DNA of 32,756 bases, taken from positions 9,053 through 41,808 of the forward strand of contig NZ_ANAE01000199.1 in NCBI RefSeq assembly GCF_000341265.1, in the 5' to 3' direction. Shown here in pieces: positions 17,727-25,601 of the stretch. The notes under the pieces are model-generated. The model saw nothing but the letters and a program-made list of their open reading frames with translations, had not been told where the DNA came from and ran no database searches. The position numbers and the translations under genes are program-made. This DNA is from Nocardiopsis prasina DSM 43845. GTDB lineage: Bacteria; Actinomycetota; Actinomycetes; Streptosporangiales; Streptosporangiaceae. The stretch's first letter is position 1, and each line of letters starts with the position of its first letter.

Positions 17727-18560
17727 ATGAAGATCCTCATCTCCGCGGACATGGAGGGCGCCACCGGCGTCACCTGGCCCGCCGACTGCGAGCCCGGGAC
17801 CGAGCAGTGGCAGCGCTGCCGGTCCATGTTCACCAGCGACGTCAACGCCGCCATCGGCGGGTTGTTCGAGGGCGGCGCCACGGAGGTGCTGGTCAACGAA
17901 GCCCACTCGACCATGCGCAACCTGTTGCTGGAGGAGCTGGACGAGCGGGCCACGATGATCACCGGACGCCACAAGGAGCTCTCCATGGTGGAGGGTGTCC
18001 AGGCGGGGGACGTCGACGGGATCGTCTTCCTCGGGTACCACTGCGCTGCGGGCGAGGACGGCGTGCTGGCGCACACGTACCTGCCCAACGCGATCACCGG
18101 GGTGTGGCTGGACGGCCACACGGCGAGTGAGGGCTACCTGAACGCGGCGGTGGTGGCGGAGTACGGAACCCCGGTGATCCTGGTGACCGGGGACGACCGC
18201 GCGTGCGAGGACGCGGGGTCCTACGCTCCGTCGGCGGGCACGGTGGCGGTCAAGGACCACGTGAGCCGGTACGCGGCCCGCTGCCGGCCCCCGGCGCGAA
18301 CGGCCGCGGACATCCGCGGCGAGGCGCGGCGCGCGATGGCGCTGGCCGGGCGGACGGAGGCGGTGGAGCCCTCTCCGAAGACGATGGAGGTCGAGGTCGA
18401 CTCCGCGCAGCTGGCCCAGGCCGCGGCGATCGTTCCCGGTGTGACCCGAACGGACGCTCGGCGTGTCCGGTACACGTCGCCGGACGCCTACGAGATGATC
18501 CGGACGTTCAAGGCGGTCTGCACCCTGATTTCGAACGCCATGGAGAAGGACTACGGGTGA
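17727..18560 (+). CDS. M55 family D-aminopeptidase (DppA-like)
   Basis: The protein has 277 aa, matching Bacillus subtilis DppA in length and motif positions. It starts MKILISADMEG; Asp8, Glu10, His60 (NEAHS), His105 (GYH) and Glu135 correspond to the zinc ligands, and His116 to the catalytic His. DppA enzymes cleave peptides with N-terminal D-amino acids, preferring D-Ala. Substrates in the cell are probably murein-derived D-Ala peptides. The next two genes on the same strand are an M20 peptidase and an LD-carboxypeptidase, which supports a role in peptidoglycan-peptide recycling. No peptide transporter is linked here. Confidence 0.93.
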   Translation: MKILISADMEGATGVTWPADCEPGTEQWQRCRSMFTSDVNAAIGGLFEGGATEVLVNEAHSTMRNLLLEELDERATMITGRHKELSMVEGVQAGDVDGIVFLGYHCAAGEDGVLAHTYLPNAITGVWLDGHTASEGYLNAAVVAEYGTPVILVTGDDRACEDAGSYAPSAGTVAVKDHVSRYAARCRPPARTAADIRGEARRAMALAGRTEAVEPSPKTMEVEVDSAQLAQAAAIVPGVTRTDARRVRYTSPDAYEMIRTFKAVCTLISNAMEKDYG

Positions 18561-18593
18561 CTTCCTCGTGCGCCAGGTGATGTGCGCATCGCG

Positions 18594-18657
18594 AGGACAG
18601 CGCCCCGTGGGAAACGATAGAACTGTGGCGGGGAGAACCACACGTGGGAAACGTGTG
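18594..18657 (+). promoter_or_regulatory. Promoter with a duplicated CGTGGGAAACG element, M20 peptidase gene
   Basis: AGGACA (18594-18599) and TAGAAC (18618-18623), 18 bases apart, form a plausible promoter. The 11-mer CGTGGGAAACG occurs at 18606-18616, in the spacer, and again at 18643-18653, downstream of the expected start. The second copy sits inside a perfect inverted repeat, CACACGT (18639-18645) and ACGTGTG (18651-18657). This looks like a pair of operators for one regulator. Confidence 0.5.
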
Positions 18658-18704
18658 TCTGAAGTGAGCAAGAACCCCGAAGCCTGCTGAGAGAGGCCGA
18701 GACC

Positions 18705-20096
18705 GTGGGCCACACCAACACCTCCCTGACGGACAGCGCGCGCGACGCGGAACTGGCCGAGGCGGGGGAGGACGCCGTCCGCCTGACCCGAGAACTGATC
18801 AGGCGGGACTCCACCAACCACGGCAGGGGCGAGGGCGACGAACGCGCCGCCGCCGAGTTCGCCGCCGAGGCGCTCGGGGAGGCCGGGCTCTCCCCGGTGG
18901 TCCTGGAGTCCGCCGACCGGCGCGCGAACGTGGTGGTGCGCATCCCCGGGACCGACCCGGACGCGGACGCCCTGCTGGTCCACGGTCACCTGGACGTGGT
19001 GCCGGCGGACGCCCACGACTGGACGTTCCCGCCCTTCGCCGGGGAGATCGCTGACTGCCCGGTGACCGGCGCCCCCTCACTGTGGGGGCGCGGCGCGGTG
19101 GACATGAAGAACACGGTGGGCATGGTCAGCGCCGTCGTCCGGTACTGGGCGAGGCTGGGCCTGCGTCCCCGGCGCGACATCGTGCTGGCGTTCGTGGCCG
19201 ACGAGGAGGACAGCGCCGCCTACGGCGCCGACTACCTGGTGCGCGGCCACGCCGACCTCTTCGAGGGCTGCACGATGGCGATCGGCGAGGGCGGCGGGCA
19301 CACCGTGCACGCCCGGACCTCCTCGGGGGCGGCGGCCCGGCTGTACCCGATCGGGGCCGCCGAACGGGGCAGCGCCTGGCTGACGCTGCGCTCGCACGGG
19401 ACGGCGGGGCACGGTTCGCGGCCGCCGAGGGACAACGCCGTGGGCTCGCTGGCCGCAGCGGTGGCCCGGATCGACCAGCACCGCTGGCCGCTGCACCTGA
19501 CCCCGGTCACCCGTGCCGCGATCGACGCGATCGCCCGGGCGCTGGAGGTCGAGCGCGCGGCCGGTGACACCGGATCCAACGAGGCGGTGGACGACCTGGT
19601 GAGGAAGTTCGGCACCGCCGCCTCCCTGGTCTCCGCGACGGTCCGCAACAGCGCCGCTCCGACCATGCTCTCGGCCGGGTACAAGGTGAACGTCGTGCCG
19701 GGCGACGCGACCGCCGGTGTGGACGGCCGTGTGCTGCCCGGGGGCCGGGACGACTTCGAGGCGACCATGAACGCGCTCACCGGGGACCGTGTGGACTGGG
19801 AGTACGCGCACGGGTCTCCGCCGGTCGAGGCTCCGGTGGACTCGCCCGCCTTCGACGCGCTGCGCTCGGCGATCCTGGCCCACGACCCGGAGGGCCTGGT
19901 GGTCCCGGTGTGCCTGGGCGGCGGGACGGACGCGAAGGTCTTCGCGCGGCTGGGGATCGACTGCTACGGCTTCTCCCCCATGCGCCTGCCCGGCGGCATC
20001 GACTACCCCGACCTGCTGCACGGGGTGGACGAGCGGGTGCCGCTGGACGGACTCCGGTTCGGCGTACGGGTGCTGGACAGCTTCCTGCGCGCCTGA
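18705..20096 (+). CDS. M20/M25/M40 family metallopeptidase
   Basis: The protein has 463 aa. The start is GTG at 18705, with GAGAGG at 18690-18695. Two-zinc M20 residues are visible: VHGHLDVVP with His93 or His95 and Asp97, the bridging Asp133 in GRGAVDMKN, the catalytic pair Glu167-Glu168 in ADEEDS, and Glu195 in GEGGG. The dimerisation (lid) domain follows, with RSHGTAGHGSRP. Later comes a CLGGGTDAKVF segment. It is cytosolic, without a signal peptide. Enzymes of this group hydrolyse dipeptides or N-acyl amino acids. Between a D-aminopeptidase and an LD-carboxypeptidase it would suit the final cleavage of murein peptides, which is an inference from context. Confidence 0.92.
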   Translation: MGHTNTSLTDSARDAELAEAGEDAVRLTRELIRRDSTNHGRGEGDERAAAEFAAEALGEAGLSPVVLESADRRANVVVRIPGTDPDADALLVHGHLDVVPADAHDWTFPPFAGEIADCPVTGAPSLWGRGAVDMKNTVGMVSAVVRYWARLGLRPRRDIVLAFVADEEDSAAYGADYLVRGHADLFEGCTMAIGEGGGHTVHARTSSGAAARLYPIGAAERGSAWLTLRSHGTAGHGSRPPRDNAVGSLAAAVARIDQHRWPLHLTPVTRAAIDAIARALEVERAAGDTGSNEAVDDLVRKFGTAASLVSATVRNSAAPTMLSAGYKVNVVPGDATAGVDGRVLPGGRDDFEATMNALTGDRVDWEYAHGSPPVEAPVDSPAFDALRSAILAHDPEGLVVPVCLGGGTDAKVFARLGIDCYGFSPMRLPGGIDYPDLLHGVDERVPLDGLRFGVRVLDSFLRA

Positions 20097-20119
20097 GGCG
20101 GCGGGCACCAACAACAGGG

Positions 20120-21118
20120 ATGGGGACCAACGTGGGTGAGTCGGTGACCGAGGTTCGCGAAGGGGGACCCGTGGCGGACCCCCGCAGAGCGAGGGCGCTG
20201 ACCCGTCCGCCGAGACTGCGGGAGGGCGACCGGGTGCGTCTGGTCGCCCCGTGCAGTCCGGTTCCGGACCAGCAGCTGGACGCGGCGGTGGAGGCGCTGC
20301 GGGGGTGGGGCCTGGAGGTCGAGCTGGCCCCCCACGTGCGTGACCGCCATCCGGTGCTGCCGTACCTGGCCGGGGCGGACCGGGACCGGGCCCGCGACCT
20401 CCAGGAGGCGTGGTGCGATCCCGGTGTGCGCGCGGTGTTCTGCGCGCGGGGCGGTGACGGCGCCCACCGGATGCTGGACCTGCTGGACTTCGACGCGATG
20501 CGCCAGGCCGCTCCCAAGGCGCTGATCGGCTTCAGCGACATCACCGCGCTGCACGAGGCGTTCGCGGTGGAGCTGGGGATGGCGACCGTACACGGTCCGG
20601 TGGTGGGGACCCGCTACTTCGTGGGTGACGACGTGGCCCAGCGGGAGCTGCACACCACACTGTTCACCCCCGAGAGGCGCATGCTCCTGACCTCGCCGGG
20701 TGCCCGGGCCCTGGTCCCGGGCCGGGTCGCGGGGGTCACCTTCGGCGGGAACCTGAGTCTGCTCAACGACGGGCTGGCCACCCCGCACAGCCGGCTCTCG
20801 GCGGCGGGCGGGGTCCTGATCCTGGAGGACGTCAACGAGGACGCCGCGCGACTCGACCGCATGCTCACCCATCTGTTGCGGACGGGGTGGATGGACGGGG
20901 TCGCCGGGGTCGCCCTGGGCACGTGGACGGACTGCCCGCCCGACCCCGGGGTCGTCTCCGAGCTGATGCGGGAACGCCTGGAGCCGTTGGGGGTACCGGT
21001 GCTGTGGGGCCTGGACTTCGGGCACTGCCCCGCGCAGCTCACCGTCCCGCTGGGTGTTCCGGCGGTGTTGGACGCCGACGCGGGCACCCTCGCTCTGGGT
21101 GTACCGGGACTGGAATAG
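20120..21118 (+). CDS. ldcA: LD-carboxypeptidase (peptidase family S66)
   Basis: The protein has 332 aa, normal for S66 enzymes. The serine nucleophile is Ser139 in IGFSDIT, with Glu236 (ILEDVNE) and His302 (FGHCP) completing the Ser-His-Glu triad. The VFCARGGDGAHRMLD segment before it is also characteristic. It cleaves the L-mesoDAP-D-Ala bond that releases the terminal D-Ala of murein tetrapeptides in the cytoplasm. ATG at 20120 is chosen; GTG at 20132, with GGGGA upstream, is an equally possible start. It follows the M20 gene by 23 bases, so the two are probably cotranscribed. Confidence 0.93.
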   Translation: MGTNVGESVTEVREGGPVADPRRARALTRPPRLREGDRVRLVAPCSPVPDQQLDAAVEALRGWGLEVELAPHVRDRHPVLPYLAGADRDRARDLQEAWCDPGVRAVFCARGGDGAHRMLDLLDFDAMRQAAPKALIGFSDITALHEAFAVELGMATVHGPVVGTRYFVGDDVAQRELHTTLFTPERRMLLTSPGARALVPGRVAGVTFGGNLSLLNDGLATPHSRLSAAGGVLILEDVNEDAARLDRMLTHLLRTGWMDGVAGVALGTWTDCPPDPGVVSELMRERLEPLGVPVLWGLDFGHCPAQLTVPLGVPAVLDADAGTLALGVPGLE

Positions 21119-21140
21119 CTGGAGCAGACGACCCCGGGAT

Positions 21141-21174
21141 CCCCGCGCCACCCGCTCGTGCGGGTGGACCGGGG
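21141..21174. terminator. Bidirectional terminator between ldcA and map2
   Basis: CCACCCGC-TCGT-GCGGGTGG (21148-21167) is a perfect 8-bp stem with a 4-base loop. It is extended by CCCCG (21141-21145) and CGGGG (21170-21174) across a small internal loop. It lies between two convergent genes and could stop transcription from both. Confidence 0.7.
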
Positions 21175-21204
21175 CCCCAGGGGCCGTTCTCGGGCCGGGC
21201 CGCG

Positions 21205-21972
21205 TCAGGGCAGGGTGAGCACCACCGGGCCGTCCTCGGTGACGGCGACCGTGTGCTCGCAGTGGGCGGCCCGGGTGCCGTCGTCGCTGAGCACCGTCCA
21301 CCCGTCGTCGCCGTGGGCGTAGCCGTCGGAGCCGCCGCGCACCAGCATGGGCTCGATGGCGATGACCAGCCCCGGGACGAGCCGGAAGCCCCGGCCGGGA
21401 CGACCGTCGTTGAGCACGTCGGGTGCCTCGTGCATGGTGCGGCCGATACCGTGCCCGCCGTGGTCGGCGGTGAGCCCGTACCCGGCGGCGCGGGCCTCGG
21501 TCGCGATGGCGTGGCCGATGTCGCCCACGCGGTCACCGGGGCGCGCGGCGGCGATCCCCCGGGCCAGCGCGGCCTCGGTGTCGGCGATCAGGGCAAGGTC
21601 GGCGGGGTCGGCCTCCCCCACCACGAAGCTGATCGCGGCGTCGGCGGACCAGCCGCGCAGGCGCGCGCCGCAGTCGAGACTGACCAGGTCTCCTTCGGCC
21701 AGCACCCGCTCTCCGGGGACGCCGTGGACGATCTCGTCGTTGACGCTCACGCAGGCCACACCGGGGAAGGGCATGGGAGCCCAGCCCGGTTGGTACCCCT
21801 GGAAGAGCGGCTCGGCGCCCGCGTCGGAGATGACCTTGGCGGCGGCGCGGTCGAGGTCTGCGGTGGTGAGGCCGGGTGCGGCGATCCGGCGTCCGGCGGC
21901 GAGCGCGTTGGCGACGACCCGTCCGGCCTCGCGCATGAGTGCGATCTCCGCGGGGGTCTTGATCTCGACCAT
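21205..21972 (-). CDS. map: Methionine aminopeptidase, type Ia-like (second copy)
   Basis: The protein has 255 aa, without the N-terminal extension of the other map gene. All catalytic residues are present: His83, Asp100, Asp111, His174, Glu207 and Glu239, with HGGHGIG and IAIEPM segments. The ATG at 21972 begins MVEIKTPAEI. It is divergent from a small XRE regulator, with 81 bases and an AT-rich palindrome between the start codons. This suggests that, unlike the housekeeping copy, it is conditionally expressed. Secondary MetAP copies can differ in substrate range or in resistance to inhibitors; nothing in the sequence shows which applies. Confidence 0.94.
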   Translation of the reverse strand: MVEIKTPAEIALMREAGRVVANALAAGRRIAAPGLTTADLDRAAAKVISDAGAEPLFQGYQPGWAPMPFPGVACVSVNDEIVHGVPGERVLAEGDLVSLDCGARLRGWSADAAISFVVGEADPADLALIADTEAALARGIAAARPGDRVGDIGHAIATEARAAGYGLTADHGGHGIGRTMHEAPDVLNDGRPGRGFRLVPGLVIAIEPMLVRGGSDGYAHGDDGWTVLSDDGTRAAHCEHTVAVTEDGPVVLTLP

Positions 21973-22000
21973 GGGGAACCCTTTCCGAATGAGGTGAGGA

Positions 22001-22026
22001 TAACTATACCGGTATTAATATACGAC
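22001..22026. promoter_or_regulatory. AT-rich palindrome between map2 and the xre gene
   Basis: ATACCGGTAT (22006-22015) is a perfect 10-bp palindrome inside a stretch (about 22001-22023) that is unusually rich in A and T for this genome. It lies in the promoter region of both divergent genes, so it is a good candidate for the operator bound by the XRE protein. Confidence 0.55.
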
Positions 22027-22041
22027 CTCTCGCGCCCGGGA

Positions 22042-22047
22042 TAGACT
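22042..22047 (+). promoter_or_regulatory. -10 element TAGACT for the xre gene (leaderless)
   Basis: TAGACT ends 6 bases before the ATG at 22054 and no Shine-Dalgarno sequence is present, so a leaderless or nearly leaderless mRNA is predicted. Confidence 0.5.
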
Positions 22048-22053
22048 CGCGCC

Positions 22054-22338
22054 ATGGTTCGAGAACCGCTGACCGAAGACCAGATCGAACGCGGCCGTGC
22101 CCTGGGGACCCTCCTGCGGGAGGCCCGGGCCGACCGCACGATGGTGGACGTCGCCCGCTGCTCGGGGATCTCCGTGGAGACCCTCCGCAAGATCGAGGGC
22201 GGCCGCGTCCCCACCCCGGCCTTTTTCACCGTGGCGGCCGTCGCCGCCACCCTGGGACTGTCCCTGGACACCCTGCTCGCCCGGGTCGACCCCGTGCCGA
22301 GCCCCGTACCCGCCCCCCTGCACGGCATCGCCGTCTGA
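22054..22338 (+). CDS. Small XRE-family HTH regulator
   Basis: The protein has 94 aa. A helix-turn-helix of the Cro/CI (XRE) type spans residues about 15-72: GTLLREARADRTMVDVARCSGISVETLRKIEGGRVPTP, then a FFTVAAVAATLGLSLDTLL helix. The C-terminal tail is short and Pro-rich, so there is no ligand domain. It is divergent from map2 and probably represses that gene and itself through the palindrome at 22006-22015 (inference from position). It converges with the pyruvyltransferase-like gene, 45 bases away. Confidence 0.88.
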   Translation: MVREPLTEDQIERGRALGTLLREARADRTMVDVARCSGISVETLRKIEGGRVPTPAFFTVAAVAATLGLSLDTLLARVDPVPSPVPAPLHGIAV

Positions 22339-22383
22339 CCTCGGCGGGAGGAGCACTCGACGACGGCACAGCACAGGGGCCCT

Positions 22384-23352
22384 TCAGCCTCCGTTGAGGG
22401 GCGCCCTCTCCCCTCGCAGCACCTCCACCAGCCGGCACCCCAGCGGCGAGACCGTGTCCGCCGCCCTGAGCCCCGCCTCCCGGCGTCCTTCTGCCAGACA
22501 CCACTCCCACCAACGGTCCAGGGAAGCGGGGTCCGGGCCCCGGACGGGATCCTCGACCGTCAGCACCGGCCAGTTCCAGGCCCTGCCCTGTGCCGCGACC
22601 TTCGCCCCGTGGACGACGGGGTCCACCGCGAGCGCGGGCACACCGTTGCGCAGGGCCAGGACGAGCCCGTGAAGGCGGGTCGTCACCACCAGGTCGGTGC
22701 GACGCACCAAGGCGTCGAACTGGTCGGGGTGCGCGCAGTGTCGCCAGTCCGTCCGGTCGAGTCTCGTGTCAAGGGGCAGACGCCCGCAGTCCTTGGCGAC
22801 CAACCATCCGCTAAGAGCCTCATGGACCCGGTCATGAGCCGAGAGAGCACCGTACTCGGGCTGGCCAGGCGCGGCGGTCACCCCGACGACCGGAAGTTCC
22901 CGGCCTTTCCTCGGTGCCCCCTGCGCCAGGTCACGCTCGGGCCCCGCGCACGTTCCGTCCCGGGCCAGGACCGCATGGAAACCAAGGAAGGCGGGGTCCC
23001 CGCGATCCACCACTGAGACGCCCACCGCGACACGTCGGCTCCGTGGGAACCGCCGGTGCAGATCGCGCACCTGCTCACCGCCGACCGGCCCGCAGACGAA
23101 GACCAGATCCGAGTAGTCACGCTTCTCCGCCTCGTCCAGGGTGAGCCCGTCGGGCCTGAAGACGGGGCTCCATGCCACCTCGTACCGGATTCCGGCCGAC
23201 CGCAGCGTGGCGCCCACCGCCTCGGCGGCGCCGACATCGCCTGCTGTGGCCTCCCCATGCAGGAAGGAGAACCACCCCGCCACCAGAACGCGCCCGGGAG
23301 TCCGCCGTATCCGGCCGGTGTCCTTCTCCGGGCCCCTTTCTCTCTCACGCAC
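22384..23352 (-). CDS. Polysaccharide pyruvyl transferase-family protein
   Basis: About 322 aa. The frame is open far upstream because it is the shadow of the acyl-CoA oxidase, but protein-like sequence begins near RVLVAGWFSFLHGEATAGD. GTG at 23352, with a G-rich sequence before it, is the best available start. Family features are the glycine-rich N-terminal strand, a central LVFVCGPVGG segment, and near the C-terminus TTRLHGLVLALRNGVPALAV, the nucleotide-binding-like region of PS_pyruv_trans (CsaB/WcaK) proteins. Such enzymes put ketal-linked pyruvate on cell-surface glycans. No glycosyltransferase or export genes lie nearby, so the acceptor is unknown. Start and exact length are uncertain. 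Confidence 0.8.
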   Translation of the reverse strand: MRERERGPEKDTGRIRRTPGRVLVAGWFSFLHGEATAGDVGAAEAVGATLRSAGIRYEVAWSPVFRPDGLTLDEAEKRDYSDLVFVCGPVGGEQVRDLHRRFPRSRRVAVGVSVVDRGDPAFLGFHAVLARDGTCAGPERDLAQGAPRKGRELPVVGVTAAPGQPEYGALSAHDRVHEALSGWLVAKDCGRLPLDTRLDRTDWRHCAHPDQFDALVRRTDLVVTTRLHGLVLALRNGVPALAVDPVVHGAKVAAQGRAWNWPVLTVEDPVRGPDPASLDRWWEWCLAEGRREAGLRAADTVSPLGCRLVEVLRGERAPLNGG

Positions 23353-23466
23353 TCGACCACCCCCACCGTGGTCAGTGATTACCGCCGCCGTCGGGCCACA
23401 AACGGGGAAGGGAGGAACTCCGGCGCGCCACCCCCTACGTTGGGACTCACACACCCGCGACCCGGG

Positions 23467-23476
23467 CGTGTACACG
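23467..23476. promoter_or_regulatory. Palindrome upstream of acyl-CoA oxidase
   Basis: CGTGTACACG is self-complementary. It lies 65 bases before the oxidase start, and a CCGCCC-TCCG-GGGCGG hairpin follows directly. It is a possible operator for a fatty-acid-responsive TetR-type regulator. No such regulator is adjacent. Confidence 0.3.
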
Positions 23477-23541
23477 GCCGCCCTCCGGGGCGGAGTGGTA
23501 ACAGGTGAAGGTCGCGTCAACGACGACCACAGGGGGAGCAC

Positions 23542-25533
23542 ATGAGCGAACAGGCTCTGTTGAAGCTGGACGAGGCCGAGCTGCGCGGGCTGCTCGACGG
23601 GCGTTGGGCCCACGTGCGCGAACGCGCGCGCGACGTGATCCGGGGCGAGGAGTTCGCCCCGGTGTACGGCCTGTCCGTGGAGGAGCACCGCGCCCGCAGC
23701 CTCAAGCAGCTCTTGGCGCTGGCGGAGACCGGAGTGCCCGCCTACGGCTTCCCCGAGTCCGTGGGCGGAACCGACGACATCGGTGCCTCGGTGGTGGCCT
23801 TCGAGATGCTCGTCGCGGACATGTCCCTCATGGTCAAGATGGGTGTGCAGTTCGGACTGTTCGGCGGGGCCATCCGGGCCCTGGGCACCGACGAGCACCA
23901 CCGGAGGTACCTGCCCGGCGTCATGACCGTGGACCTGCCGGGCTGCTTCGCGATGACCGAGACCGGCCACGGATCCGACGTGCAGCGCCTGCGCACCACG
24001 GCCACCTTCGACCCGGGCACCGGGGAGTTGGTGGTCCACACCCCCGACGAGTCCGCGCGCAAGGACTACATCGGCAACGCCGCCCGCGACGGACGCATGG
24101 CGGTGGTCTTCGCCCAGCTGCGCACGCCGGACGGCGACGGCGGCCTGATCGAGCACGGCGTGCACGCGGTCATGGTGCCCCTCCGCGACGCCGAGGGCAC
24201 GCCGCTGCCCGGAGTGACCGTCGAGGACTGCGGCCCCAAGGCCGGGCTGAACGGGGTGGACAACGGCCGCCTGTGGTTCGACGGCGTGCGGGTGCCCCGC
24301 ACCAACCTGCTCAACCGGTACGGGGACGTGGCCGCCGACGGCACCTACTCCAGCCCCATCGAGAACCCCAACCGCCGGTTCTTCACCATGCTGGGCACCC
24401 TGATCCGGGGCCGCATCAGCGTGGCCGGGGGCGCGGGCACCGCCACCAAGGCGTCGCTGGCCATCGCGATCCGCTACGCCGACACCCGCCGCCAGTTCAC
24501 CCGCCCGGCCACGGACACCCAGCCGGAGCGGGAGGTGCGCGTCCTGGACTACCTCGCCCACCAGCGCAAGCTGCTGCCCGCGCTGGCCCGCACCTACGGC
24601 CTGCACTTCGCCCAGGAGGAGCTGGTCACCCGCCTGCACGAGCTGTCCCGGGCCAGCGAGCGCGACGAGCACGCCCAGAGGGAGTTGGAGTCGCGCGCGG
24701 CCGGGCTCAAGGCCGTCGCCACCTGGCACGCCACCGAGACCATCCAGACCTGCCGCGAGGCGTGCGGCGGCTCGGGGTACCTCTCGGAGAACCGCATCCC
24801 GCAGCTCAAGGCGGACTCGGACATCTTCACCACGTTCGAGGGTGACAACACCGTCCTGTTGCAGCAGCTCACCAAGGCCCTGCTCACCAACTTCAAGGAC
24901 TCCTTCGGCGACCTCGACCAGCTGGGCCTGGCCCGGTTCATGGCGGGGAAGGTGTTCGAGACCGTCATCGAGCGCACCGCCGCGATCCCGCTGATCGACC
25001 GGCTGGTCGCCGCGTCCCCGGGCCGGGACGAGGCGGGCCTGTACAACCGGGGCTGGCACCTGGAGCTGATGGAGGACCGCGAGAAGCACATCATCGAGGG
25101 CCTGGCCGGGCGGCTGCGGCGCTCCAGGAAGGACGGCAGCGACGCCTTCGAGGTGTTCAACCAGGCCCAGGACCACGTGCTCGCGGCCGGTCGGGCGCAC
25201 ATGGACCGGGTGGTGCTGGAGGCGTTCGTGGCGGGCATCGACCGCTGCGGCGACCAGTCCACGGCCAAGCTGCTCAACCGCCTGTGCGACCTCTACGTGC
25301 TGTCGGTGATCGAGGAGGACCGGGCCTGGTTCCTGGAGCACGAGCGGCTCTCGACCGCGCGCACCAAGGCGGTCACGGCCGCCGTGAACGACCTCTGCCG
25401 CGGGCTGCGCCCCTACGCGGTGCGGCTGGTGGACGCCTTCGGGCTGCGTGACGAGTGGCTGGGCGCGCCGATCGCCCTGGGCGCCGAGCACCGGCGGCAG
25501 GACGAGCAGCTGGCCGCCGAGCAGCCGGTCTGA
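23542..25533 (+). CDS. Acyl-CoA oxidase/dehydrogenase family protein
   Basis: The protein has 663 aa, the length of peroxisomal-type acyl-CoA oxidases rather than of the usual 380-aa dehydrogenases. FAD/acyl-CoA-binding segments include CFAMTETGHGSDV and, further on, CGPKAGLNGVDNGRLWFDGVRVP. Glu433 in FTTFEGDN is the expected catalytic base. The C-terminal ACOX helical domain is complete. It should oxidise acyl-CoA to trans-2-enoyl-CoA with transfer of electrons to O2 or, in some bacterial members, to ETF. The ATG at 23542 follows GGGGGAGC. The next gene, padR, is separated by a long inverted repeat (25548-25594). Confidence 0.93.
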   Translation: MSEQALLKLDEAELRGLLDGRWAHVRERARDVIRGEEFAPVYGLSVEEHRARSLKQLLALAETGVPAYGFPESVGGTDDIGASVVAFEMLVADMSLMVKMGVQFGLFGGAIRALGTDEHHRRYLPGVMTVDLPGCFAMTETGHGSDVQRLRTTATFDPGTGELVVHTPDESARKDYIGNAARDGRMAVVFAQLRTPDGDGGLIEHGVHAVMVPLRDAEGTPLPGVTVEDCGPKAGLNGVDNGRLWFDGVRVPRTNLLNRYGDVAADGTYSSPIENPNRRFFTMLGTLIRGRISVAGGAGTATKASLAIAIRYADTRRQFTRPATDTQPEREVRVLDYLAHQRKLLPALARTYGLHFAQEELVTRLHELSRASERDEHAQRELESRAAGLKAVATWHATETIQTCREACGGSGYLSENRIPQLKADSDIFTTFEGDNTVLLQQLTKALLTNFKDSFGDLDQLGLARFMAGKVFETVIERTAAIPLIDRLVAASPGRDEAGLYNRGWHLELMEDREKHIIEGLAGRLRRSRKDGSDAFEVFNQAQDHVLAAGRAHMDRVVLEAFVAGIDRCGDQSTAKLLNRLCDLYVLSVIEEDRAWFLEHERLSTARTKAVTAAVNDLCRGLRPYAVRLVDAFGLRDEWLGAPIALGAEHRRQDEQLAAEQPV

Positions 25534-25547
25534 TCCGGCCCGCAGTG

Positions 25548-25594
25548 CCCCTCACCCCGTAGGCTGGTCGGCGTTGACCACACGGGGTGAGGGG
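25548..25594 (+). promoter_or_regulatory. 13-bp inverted repeat between acyl-CoA oxidase and padR
   Basis: CCCCTCACCCCGT (25548-25560) and ACGGGGTGAGGGG (25582-25594) are perfectly complementary. The 21-base loop holds a nested 5-bp stem, TGGTC (25565-25569) with GACCA (25576-25580). The right arm contains the padR ribosome binding site (GAGGGG, 25589-25594). A TAGGCT -10-like hexamer (25560-25565) sits between the arms. It may be a terminator for the oxidase, an RBS-hiding hairpin in read-through mRNA, or a two-half-site operator. Confidence 0.6.
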
Positions 25595-25601
25595 TGCGGG
25601 G

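Noticed and set aside
22384..25491. A 1035-residue minus-strand frame
   Set aside because: The 5' two-thirds lie antisense to the acyl-CoA oxidase and have shadow composition; only the 3' third is a real pyruvyltransferase-like gene.
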